Source: an uncultured Bacilli bacterium
GTDB lineage: Bacteria > Bacillota_I > Bacilli_A > RF39 > UBA660
Length of the DNA stretch: 6,981 nt
Assembly (NCBI GenBank): GCA_944358665.1
Contig: CALVRP010000131.1
Location: 1 to 6,981 of the forward strand
Direction of reading: 5' to 3'
The position numbers and the translations under genes were made by a program. Under the pieces are notes generated by a model. It did not search any database. It was not told the origin of the DNA and saw nothing but the letters and a program-made list of their open reading frames with translations. This document shows positions 1 through 4,760 of this stretch, piece by piece. The stretch's first letter is position 1; each line of letters begins with the position of its first letter.

Positions 1-1
1 T

Positions 2-511
2 ATTGAAACTTCAACATATACTAATGATGGAATAGAAGAACTGATGTCGTATTTGAAAGATAAACAAGCAATATTAGTAGGAAATAGTGGAGTTGGGAAG
101 TCATCGTTAATTAATTCAATCATGAATATTAATGAGATAAAGACAAGTCATATAGGTGTTAAGAGTAAAAGAGGAAGACATACTACTACAACCTCAAAAT
201 ATTATATTTGGGATGATAATTCATCAATTATAGATACGCCAGGCATTAGAAGTTTGGATGTATCTTCATTTGAACCAATAACAATTCAAGATTATTTTCC
301 AGAATTAATAAAATGGAAGGAAGAATGTAAATACAGTGATTGTTTACATTATAGTGAACCGTATGATTTATGTGCAGTCAAACAAAATGTTGTTCGTGGA
401 TTGATAAATATAAAAAGATATGAAAGTTATTTAAAAATAGTTAGTGATTTAATCAATGATAATAAAAATTATGAAAGAATTATATCAGATTTGTTTGATA
501 CAAAAAAATAG
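2..511 (+). CDS. rsgA: Ribosome small-subunit biogenesis GTPase RsgA, C-terminal part (5' truncated by window)
   Basis: RsgA (YjeQ/YloQ) is a circularly permuted GTPase that acts in late 30S ribosomal subunit maturation. The reading frame is open from base 2, so the 169 visible residues are the C-terminal part of a longer protein; the ATG at 44 is an internal Met. Visible in order are the P-loop GNSGVGKSS (G1), the GRHTTTT stretch typical of the RsgA switch, the G3 motif DTPG, and a zinc-binding module Cys-x4-Cys-x-His-x7-Cys (CKYSDCLH then DLC) followed by a charged helical tail. The N-terminal OB-fold and the G4 motif lie outside the window. The His-to-last-Cys gap is 7 residues, where I recall 5 in E. 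coli and B. subtilis. The stop TAG lies inside the terminator shared with the convergent protease gene. The family call is secure; the start is not visible. Confidence 0.95.
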   Translation: METSTYTNDGIEELMSYLKDKQAILVGNSGVGKSSLINSIMNINEIKTSHIGVKSKRGRHTTTTSKYYIWDDNSSIIDTPGIRSLDVSSFEPITIQDYFPELIKWKEECKYSDCLHYSEPYDLCAVKQNVVRGLINIKRYESYLKIVSDLINDNKNYERIISDLFDTKK

Positions 512-536
512 TTAGGAGATAATTCCTAACTATTTT
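505..536. terminator. Bidirectional intrinsic terminator shared by rsgA and spoIVB-like gene
   Basis: A perfect 13-bp inverted repeat pairs 505-517 (AAAATAGTTAGGA) with 524-536 (TCCTAACTATTTT) around the 6-nt loop GATAAT. The flanks are A-rich on the left and T-rich on the right, so an RNA from either strand forms a stem ending in a U-rich arm. The stop codon of rsgA (509-511) and that of the opposing protease gene (526-528) both fall within the stem, so the two genes converge with almost no spacer. Confidence 0.85.
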
Positions 537-1527
537 CATTTTCAGCTTCTTCTAACATATTTGTTATAAATATACCATAACCTTTATGAGGATTATCGAC
601 AACAACATGGGTAACCGCCCCAATAATATAATCTCCTTGAATAATAGGGGAGCCACTCATACCTTGAATAATACCATTAGTTTGTTTTAACAGCGTTTCA
701 TCAGTTATTTCAAACACAAAGTTTTTATTTTTTTGATCAGCATTATTTATTTCAGTTATATTAATTTCATATTCGTCAACAGTTGTTCCTTCTAAAACTG
801 TTAGAATCTTAGCCTTACCAGTTTTGATTTCTTCTGGCTGAGCTACTTTATAAGTATCTTTATTCGGTAGTTCATTTGTGTAAGTACCAAATATACCTTG
901 GGTTGTATTTTCATCTACCTCACCAGTAGTTTTAGTTGCATCATATTCGGCTTCTTTTTCACCAGGAACGCCATCAGAACTTGGTTTAATACCAGTTACT
1001 GTGGAGTTATAAATTTCACCGTCTTTAATTTCTAAAACCTCTCCAGTAGATTGATCTTGAATTTCATGCCCTAAAGCTCCAAATGTTTTTGTATTAGGAT
1101 CGATAAATGTTAGGGTTCCAATACCAGAAACACTATCTTTGACATATAAGCCAGTTTTGTAAACGTCATTTTCATCTTTATAAAGTTTTAACGTAGCTTC
1201 TTTTTCTTTACCATCTCTTAAATAGCCGACCTTAATTTCTTCACCTTTTTTCTCATTTATTTTTTCGGCCATTTCGTCAATAGTATTTACTTTGGTATCA
1301 TTAATTTCCGTAATCATGTCTCCAGTCTTAAGGCCAGCTTCAGTAGCTGGATATTCATCATTAACTTTGTAGACACCGACAATTAAAATACCTTTAGAAT
1401 TTAATTTGATTCCAATGTTTTCGCCACCAGCCATAATATAACCTGAATAAGCTAAAGCATTTATTGGTATAATAAAGAATGCTAAAAGAAGTGTGATGAT
1501 GGTTTTTTGAAAATTTTTAAAAAACAC
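526..1527 (-). CDS. spoIVB: SpoIVB-family PDZ/S55 serine protease, short form
   Basis: This is a secreted serine peptidase of family S55. In B. subtilis, SpoIVB is released from the forespore and triggers pro-sigma-K processing by cleaving SpoIVFA. The 333-residue protein has a signal peptide (K4, K8, hydrophobic 9-23, possible cleavage after Ala-Leu-Ala26). A PDZ domain follows at about 38-115, including PATEAGLKTGDMI. The peptidase domain runs from about 132, with GIGTLTFIDPNTKTFGALGH, then GVPGEKEAEYDA and GIIQGMSGSPII. By alignment from memory, His154, Asp276 and Ser291 match the B. subtilis triad His236, Asp363, Ser378. The protein is about 90 residues shorter than the B. subtilis one, mainly lacking the spacer between signal peptide and PDZ. 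The start is GTG (1525-1527), supported by AGGAGAT 8 nt upstream. No other sporulation gene is visible, and its promoter looks like a housekeeping one, so a sporulation role is inferred only from family. Confidence 0.92.
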   Translation of the reverse strand: MFFKNFQKTIITLLLAFFIIPINALAYSGYIMAGGENIGIKLNSKGILIVGVYKVNDEYPATEAGLKTGDMITEINDTKVNTIDEMAEKINEKKGEEIKVGYLRDGKEKEATLKLYKDENDVYKTGLYVKDSVSGIGTLTFIDPNTKTFGALGHEIQDQSTGEVLEIKDGEIYNSTVTGIKPSSDGVPGEKEAEYDATKTTGEVDENTTQGIFGTYTNELPNKDTYKVAQPEEIKTGKAKILTVLEGTTVDEYEINITEINNADQKNKNFVFEITDETLLKQTNGIIQGMSGSPIIQGDYIIGAVTHVVVDNPHKGYGIFITNMLEEAENENS

Positions 1528-1580
1528 TAAATCATCTCCTATATATTTTTTAGGCTACAATAATAGTATAAACAGAAAAA

Positions 1581-1609
1581 ATTAAAATAAATATAGAATT
1601 TTTTGTCAA
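1581..1609 (-). promoter_or_regulatory. Sigma-A-like promoter of the spoIVB-like gene
   Basis: Read on the minus strand, TTGACA (1604-1609) is separated by 17 nt from TTTAAT (1581-1586). The predicted transcription start is near 1574, giving a leader of about 47 nt before the GTG. The -35 box follows directly on the T-tract of the rubrerythrin terminator. I do not see a clear forespore sigma-F/G type site here. The call rests on sequence match alone. Confidence 0.65.
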
Positions 1610-1632
1610 AAAAAATTAGTCCGTAGACTAAT
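1607..1632 (-). terminator. Intrinsic terminator of rubrerythrin with UACG tetraloop
   Basis: On the minus strand ATTAGTC (1626-1632) pairs with GACTAAT (1615-1621) around the stable tetraloop TACG (1622-1625), followed by a run of T (complement of the A-run 1608-1614). The rubrerythrin stop codon TAG (1628-1630) is inside the 5' arm. The layout is a textbook rho-independent terminator. Confidence 0.88.
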
Positions 1633-2182
1633 AATTTTCACTTCTAAGTTCAAAGTAAGCTTTTGGATGAGCACAAACTGGACAAATTTCTGGAGCTTCT
1701 TCACCATAATGAACATGTCCGCAGTTACGACAAATCCACATTTTAGGAGCTTCTTTTTTAAAGACATTTCCTTCTTTAACAGATTCTAATAATTTATTAT
1801 ATCTTTCTTCATGCGTTTTTTCAATAGCAGCTACTTGTTCGAAAAGGTAAGCGATATGATCGAAACCTTCTTCTTTAGCTTCTTTAGCAAAATTAGCATA
1901 CATGTCAGTCCATTCATAATTTTCGCCTTCAGCAGCTAATTTTAAAGCTTCCATTGTGTTAACGTTTAAGCTATCTTTAATTTCACCTTCAAATAAAAGT
2001 TTAAGCCACATTTTCGCATGTTCTTTTTCGTTATTAGCAGTTTCTTCAAAGATTGCTCCAATTTGCTGATAACCTTCAGATTTTGCAGTTGATGCAAAAT
2101 AAGTATATTTATTTCTAGCTTGGCTTTCACCAGCAAAAGCAGTTAATAAATTTGCTTCAGTTTTTGAACCTTTTAATTTCAT
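1628..2182 (-). CDS. rbr: Rubrerythrin (non-haem diiron peroxidase with rubredoxin domain)
   Basis: Rubrerythrin is a cytosolic peroxidase that reduces H2O2 with electrons passed from a rubredoxin-type iron site, and protects anaerobes from oxidative stress. The 184 residues comprise a four-helix diiron domain (about 1-140) and a C-terminal rubredoxin-like domain (about 147-182). Likely diiron ligands are Glu19 in GESQARNKY, Glu52 and His55 in NNEKEHAK, Glu90 in NYEWTDMY, and Glu115 and His124 in EQVAAIEKTH. The FeS4 site is Cys151-x2-Cys154 and Cys167-x2-Cys170. Asp93 stands where Desulfovibrio vulgaris rubrerythrin has Glu97, the ligand that moves with redox state. The ATG at 2180-2182 is preceded by AGAGGT. 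The gene has its own consensus promoter and its own terminator, and lies just downstream of thioredoxin. Length and architecture match classical rubrerythrin. Confidence 0.97.
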   Translation of the reverse strand: MKLKGSKTEANLLTAFAGESQARNKYTYFASTAKSEGYQQIGAIFEETANNEKEHAKMWLKLLFEGEIKDSLNVNTMEALKLAAEGENYEWTDMYANFAKEAKEEGFDHIAYLFEQVAAIEKTHEERYNKLLESVKEGNVFKKEAPKMWICRNCGHVHYGEEAPEICPVCAHPKAYFELRSENY

Positions 2183-2219
2183 AATTCATACCTCTTTTCT
2201 AATTTTTTTAACAATTTAA

Positions 2220-2248
2220 ATTATACATTTTAACTTATGGTTAGTCAA
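2220..2248 (-). promoter_or_regulatory. Consensus sigma-A promoter of rubrerythrin
   Basis: On the minus strand TTGACT (2243-2248) is followed after exactly 17 nt by TATAAT (2220-2225), matching the consensus at 11 of 12 positions. The predicted start is near 2213, giving a leader of about 30 nt with AGAGGT before the ATG. The -35 begins right after the thioredoxin stop codon (2250-2252) and overlaps an inverted repeat (2238-2264). Confidence 0.85.
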
Positions 2249-2264
2249 GTTATTTACCTAACCA
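2238..2264. repeat. Inverted repeat over trx stop codon and rbr -35 box (possible operator)
   Basis: TGGTTAG (2238-2244) and CTAACCA (2258-2264) form a perfect 7-bp inverted repeat with a 13-nt spacer. The right arm lies in the last codons of thioredoxin and the left arm covers part of the rubrerythrin -35 box. No T-tract follows on either strand, so it is not a standard terminator. The position would suit a repressor site for rubrerythrin, but it does not match the PerR box I know. It may be chance. Confidence 0.35.
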
Positions 2265-2540
2265 ACTCAAAATATTTTCTTTTGGCATATAGCCGTTATT
2301 AACTATGTAATCATCTTTGTCTTTAAAATAGATTAGAGTAGGGACACTCATAATTCCATATTTTTTACAAAGATTTGGATTTTTATCGACATCGATTTTA
2401 ACAATTTTAATTTTGTCTTTAATTTCTTCTAGTTCCGGTGCTAGCATCTTACAAGGACCACACCATGTTGCATAAAAGTCAACTAAAACATCACCACCGG
2501 CAATAAGCTCTTCAAAATTATTTTCATTTCCTTCTATCAT
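2250..2540 (-). CDS. trxA: Thioredoxin, short form
   Basis: Thioredoxin is a cytosolic dithiol reductase that reduces protein disulfides and is recharged by thioredoxin reductase. The 96-residue protein carries the active site WCGPC (Trp26, Cys27, Cys30). It also has the buried Asp21 in VDFYATW (equivalent to E. coli Asp26) and the cis-proline Pro67 in SVPTL. It is slightly shorter than the usual 104-108 residues, mainly at the N-terminus, but the fold elements are all present. An extra cysteine, Cys58, is visible. The gene starts 2 nt after the cvpA-like stop codon, with its GGA ribosome binding site inside the end of that gene, so the two are probably translationally coupled. It could also be called a thioredoxin-family protein; the exact paralogue cannot be settled here. 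Confidence 0.93.
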   Translation of the reverse strand: MIEGNENNFEELIAGGDVLVDFYATWCGPCKMLAPELEEIKDKIKIVKIDVDKNPNLCKKYGIMSVPTLIYFKDKDDYIVNNGYMPKENILSWLGK

Positions 2541-2542
2541 TT

Positions 2543-3265
2543 TTATTCATTCCTTTCTTTATATTTATCAATAATACTTTCAGCACCTTCAACCTTAAGT
2601 TTACCACTATCAATTAATTTTTGTGCTGTTTCTGGAGTAACAATATTATATTTTAAGAATAAATCTAAAGTTTCTAGGTTAAATTGATTATTATCATCGA
2701 TATTTTCATATTTATCTTTAATAGTTCCAAATTCTTTAGCTACATTAACCGTTTCACCAGCAAGTGAAGAAAGAATTGGTGTATTATTTAAAATAGAATC
2801 AGTAAATTTTGACTTATTCATATCATTAGCAGCTACACCAGTTAAGTTAATGATGTATAAAACACCAAAAACAATAACAAAGTTTTTAATAATTCCAATA
2901 ATTGCCCCTAATATTTTAGATGGTATTCCTAAAATAATTGTAAATGATAGTATTTTTTCAAATATAGTAGTCGCTATTAATAGTATTTTCAAAACAATGA
3001 GTAAAATACCAAAAACTAAAATAAAAGCAATAATTTCGTATAAAGCAATATTAAAGACAGTAAGTCCTTTAATAATACCAAAGAAATCAAAAAATGGTAA
3101 AAAGCTCATTAATAGTTCACTAACAGGATTTTTTAAAATAAAAGCTAAAATAATTATAACAATATAACCAACACAATTAACTAAACTTTTGGTAAATCCC
3201 TGTTTAAAACCAATAAAAGCCCCAAAGGCTAAAAATATTATAATTAAAACATCAACAATATTCAT
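2543..3265 (-). CDS. CvpA-family integral membrane protein
   Basis: This 240-residue protein has an N-terminal membrane domain typical of the CvpA (colicin V production) family: NIVDVLIIIFLAFGAFIGFKQGF at the start, followed by hydrophobic segments at about 30-46, 70-105 and 117-142. The Gly-rich GFKQGF turn after the first helix is characteristic. The soluble tail (about 145-240) is charged and likely cytoplasmic. The molecular role of the family is poorly defined; it has been linked to cell-envelope functions and colicin V export. The ATG at 3263-3265 follows a strong GGAGGT (complement of 3271-3276) at 5 nt. It is the first gene of an operon with thioredoxin. In other Firmicutes a cvpA homologue sits beside rnhC, zapA, polX and mutS2; here rnhC is nearby but zapA, polX and mutS2 are absent from the window. 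Confidence 0.82.
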   Translation of the reverse strand: MNIVDVLIIIFLAFGAFIGFKQGFTKSLVNCVGYIVIIILAFILKNPVSELLMSFLPFFDFFGIIKGLTVFNIALYEIIAFILVFGILLIVLKILLIATTIFEKILSFTIILGIPSKILGAIIGIIKNFVIVFGVLYIINLTGVAANDMNKSKFTDSILNNTPILSSLAGETVNVAKEFGTIKDKYENIDDNNQFNLETLDLFLKYNIVTPETAQKLIDSGKLKVEGAESIIDKYKERNE

Positions 3266-3270
3266 TTCTT

Positions 3271-3293
3271 ACCTCCGTTACTATTATATTATA
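3271..3293 (-). promoter_or_regulatory. -10 elements and ribosome binding site of the cvpA-trx operon
   Basis: On the minus strand two overlapping TATAAT boxes (complement of 3288-3293 and 3283-3288) lie just upstream of GGAGGT (complement of 3271-3276). No convincing -35 is found at the right distance; TTTATT (complement of 3306-3311) is the weak best. The operon is divergent from the GNAT-transglutaminase gene, so both promoters share the interval 3266-3364. Confidence 0.5.
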
Positions 3294-3314
3294 ATTTTTT
3301 AAAAAAATAAAGAG

Positions 3315-3343
3315 TTGTAAGTACTTTTCCTTTGTGATAAAAT
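3315..3343 (+). promoter_or_regulatory. Promoter of the GNAT-transglutaminase gene (copy 1 of a 30-nt repeated promoter)
   Basis: TTGTAA (3315-3320), a 17-nt spacer, and TAAAAT (3338-3343) preceded by TG (extended -10). The predicted start is near 3350, giving a leader of about 15 nt with AGAGGTG (3354-3360) just before the ATG. The stretch 3315-3344 is identical to 4715-4744 upstream of rnhC except at one base (3329 versus 4729). The spacer contains the palindrome AAGTACTT (3319-3326). Confidence 0.72.
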
Positions 3344-3364
3344 TGACGTATTAAGAGGTGAATT

Positions 3365-4570
3365 ATGAATAAAGTTTATTTAAAAAGGGTAATAAGTGAT
3401 AATAAAGGTTTGATGGATATTTATAATAATGATTTCATTAAAAATATTCCTAATGTTAATCTTGGGATGAGACAATCTAACTTTTCTGGCTGGCTTGATA
3501 TGTTAGCGCAAAACGAAATGGAAGTAATACCATTTTTGTTAATGGGAAATAATAATCCAGTAGGGCTAACTATTCTAAGAATTGATATTGATAAAGACGA
3601 AACATATAAAAAATATGGTGGTCATATTAGTTATGAAATAGCACCAAGCTATAGAGGAAAAGGCTATGGAACACTATTATGTCATTTAGCTTTAGAGGAG
3701 TGTCAAAAATTCGGATTAGAAGAAGTCATGATAACTTGTGATGAAAGGAATATCGGTTCAATTAACATAATTGAAAATAATTACGGTGTTTTGCGAGATG
3801 TTTGTATAGATCCACCTCATAAATATAGTGTCCTTCGCCGGTATACAGTTAATATTAAAGATAGTTTACAAAAATATGAGGAAAAAGCACCCAAAGTTAA
3901 ACCATCGCTAAAAGAAATTTGTAATATAGATAGAAGTAATTTAAATGATTTTTTAATTAATACTATGCAAAATGTAGTTGGACTTGCAACGATAGAATTT
4001 GCCGATATGGTTGGAGAAATCAAAAGCTTAGATGATGTAGAAAGACTTCATAATATATTCGTAAATACATTTGCCTTAGATAGGGATAATAAGATAGATA
4101 AGTTTAGCCGGATTACTGAAGATATTATAAAATCTAAAATTTACTCTGGTTGTAATGATGCTGGATTAGTATTAGGGGCAATTTTAAGAATAAAAGGAAT
4201 TCCTACAGTTTATGTTCATAGTGCACATATTAATTGGATTAGTGATTTACAGCAAAAAAACGAAAATGCTAAAATAATTCGTGGACATGTATTTTTAGAA
4301 ATTTACTTAAACGATAAATGGTATTTGTTTGATTCGGCAAATGGGAAAATATACGATAATTATGATTATTGTAATTTATCATTACCTAATGGTTATTATG
4401 CTTTTAGAAAAGCCTTGAATAATTACAATTATGGTGCTTATTCACTTCAAGACAACAATCGCATTATGTCTAAAACTTTTGAAGATTTTGACTTAAGCAA
4501 TTATAACGAACCAAATTATAACTGTATAGTATTTAAAAGGCCAGATAAAGGGATTGACAGGTACCGTTAA
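3365..4570 (+). CDS. GNAT acetyltransferase fused to a transglutaminase-like cysteine enzyme
   Basis: The 401-residue protein has two recognisable domains. Residues 1-165 form a GNAT acetyltransferase fold, with strand and acetyl-CoA loop GGHISYEIAPSYRGKGYGT (R97-x2-G100-x-G102) and then a typical motif-B region, ITCDERNIGSINIIENNYG. Residues about 190-395 form a transglutaminase-like (papain-fold) domain: YSGCNDAGLVLGAILRIKGIP with Cys263, RGHVFLEIYLNDKWYLFD with His308 and Asp323. This gives a complete Cys-His-Asp triad in the usual order and spacing. There is no signal peptide or membrane segment, so it should act in the cytoplasm. The substrate is unknown; the second domain could be a protease, amidase or transferase. 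ATG 3365 follows AGAGGTG at 4 nt. The gene is alone between divergent cvpA-trx and rnhC, and shares its promoter sequence with rnhC. Domain assignments are firm, function is not. Confidence 0.85.
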   Translation: MNKVYLKRVISDNKGLMDIYNNDFIKNIPNVNLGMRQSNFSGWLDMLAQNEMEVIPFLLMGNNNPVGLTILRIDIDKDETYKKYGGHISYEIAPSYRGKGYGTLLCHLALEECQKFGLEEVMITCDERNIGSINIIENNYGVLRDVCIDPPHKYSVLRRYTVNIKDSLQKYEEKAPKVKPSLKEICNIDRSNLNDFLINTMQNVVGLATIEFADMVGEIKSLDDVERLHNIFVNTFALDRDNKIDKFSRITEDIIKSKIYSGCNDAGLVLGAILRIKGIPTVYVHSAHINWISDLQQKNENAKIIRGHVFLEIYLNDKWYLFDSANGKIYDNYDYCNLSLPNGYYAFRKALNNYNYGAYSLQDNNRIMSKTFEDFDLSNYNEPNYNCIVFKRPDKGIDRYR

Positions 4571-4582
4571 TTTTGATAAAAT
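4554..4582 (+). promoter_or_regulatory. Consensus promoter inside the 3' end of the GNAT-transglutaminase gene, driving a small RNA
   Basis: A perfect TTGACA (4554-4559), exactly 17 nt, then TAAAAT (4577-4582) with an upstream TG (4574-4575) giving an extended -10. The -35 lies within the last codons of the upstream gene, whose stop is at 4568-4570. The predicted start at about 4588-4591 falls immediately before the hairpin at 4592-4647. This is one of the best promoter matches in the window, yet no reading frame follows it before the rnhC promoter at 4715. Confidence 0.72.
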
Positions 4583-4587
4583 TACTT

Positions 4588-4648
4588 ACAGAAAAGAGAG
4601 TTACCAAAGATGCGGAAGTTATTTAACTTGCGCCTGGGCTCTCTTTTT
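4588..4648 (+). ncRNA. Candidate small structured RNA (about 60 nt), also terminator of the upstream gene
   Basis: A 9-bp lower stem pairs AAAAGAGAG (4592-4600) with CTCTCTTTT (4639-4647). Inside it, CCA (4604-4606) can pair with TGG (4635-4637), GCG (4612-4614) with CGC (4631-4633), and AAGTT (4616-4620) with AACTT (4625-4629) over an ATTT loop. Asymmetric internal loops (AAGAT on one side, a single C on the other, and a G-G mismatch) separate these helices. The stem ends in a T-run, so transcription would stop here. About half of 4596-4643 is G/C, well above the surroundings. A strong promoter starts transcription a few bases upstream. I recognise no known RNA family. Alternatives are an elaborate terminator, a leader element of rnhC, or a dispersed extragenic palindrome. 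Confidence 0.55.
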
Positions 4649-4665
4649 GTATAATTATAACAAAA
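4645..4665. repeat. AT-rich near-perfect palindrome after the small RNA
   Basis: TTTTGTATAA (4645-4654) and TTATAACAAAA (4655-4665) are inverted copies that differ by one inserted A. It overlaps the T-run ending the putative small RNA. It contains TATAAT on the plus strand (4650-4655) without a -35 at the right spacing. It may be a second terminator arm or simple AT-rich symmetry. The rest of the interval up to 4701 shows nothing else I can name. Confidence 0.35.
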
Positions 4666-4701
4666 TTTGTTTAGATAATTATTACTTTTATCTTTAAACT
4701 T

Positions 4702-4733
4702 AAAGAAAAAAGTATTGTAAGTACTTTTTCTTT
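4702..4733. repeat. Inverted repeat enclosing the -35 box of rnhC
   Basis: The left arm 4702-4714 (AAAGAAAAAAGTA) and right arm 4722-4733 (TACTTTTTCTTT) are complementary apart from one extra A on the left. The 7-nt loop TTGTAAG holds the -35 hexamer. The equivalent left arm is not present in the sister promoter at 3315, so this may be local symmetry rather than a shared operator. Confidence 0.4.
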
Positions 4734-4743
4734 GTGATAAAAT
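4715..4743 (+). promoter_or_regulatory. Promoter of rnhC (copy 2 of the repeated promoter)
   Basis: TTGTAA (4715-4720), 17 nt, TAAAAT (4738-4743) with TG directly before it (extended -10). The predicted start is near 4750, so the ribosome binding site AGGTGA (4751-4756) would lie at the very 5' end of the mRNA and the leader would be only about 11 nt. The GTG at 4734, which would extend the rnhC frame by nine codons, falls inside this promoter and is not a plausible start. Confidence 0.72.
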
Positions 4744-4760
4744 TATTATTAGGTGATAAT

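Noticed and set aside
2238..2264. An intrinsic terminator for the cvpA-trx operon
   Set aside because: The loop is 13 nt, the stem only 7 bp, and no T-tract follows on the minus strand.
2850..3167. Rightward reading frame of 105 codons
   Set aside because: It is antisense to the cvpA-like gene, has no recognisable domain, and mirrors the hydrophobic codons of that gene.
3817..4023. Leftward reading frame of 68 codons
   Set aside because: Antisense to the GNAT-transglutaminase gene, no ribosome binding site or known motif.
4592..4647. A ZTP (pfl) riboswitch, because of the CGCCTGGGC string
   Set aside because: The rest of the ZTP aptamer core, including the conserved GTGACTGGC region, is absent, and rnhC is not a usual target.
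4734..4760. GTG at 4734 as the start of rnhC, adding nine N-terminal residues
   Set aside because: The GTG lies in the promoter just before the -10 box, with no ribosome binding site. The ATG at 4761 has AGGTGA at 4 nt and starts the known domain.
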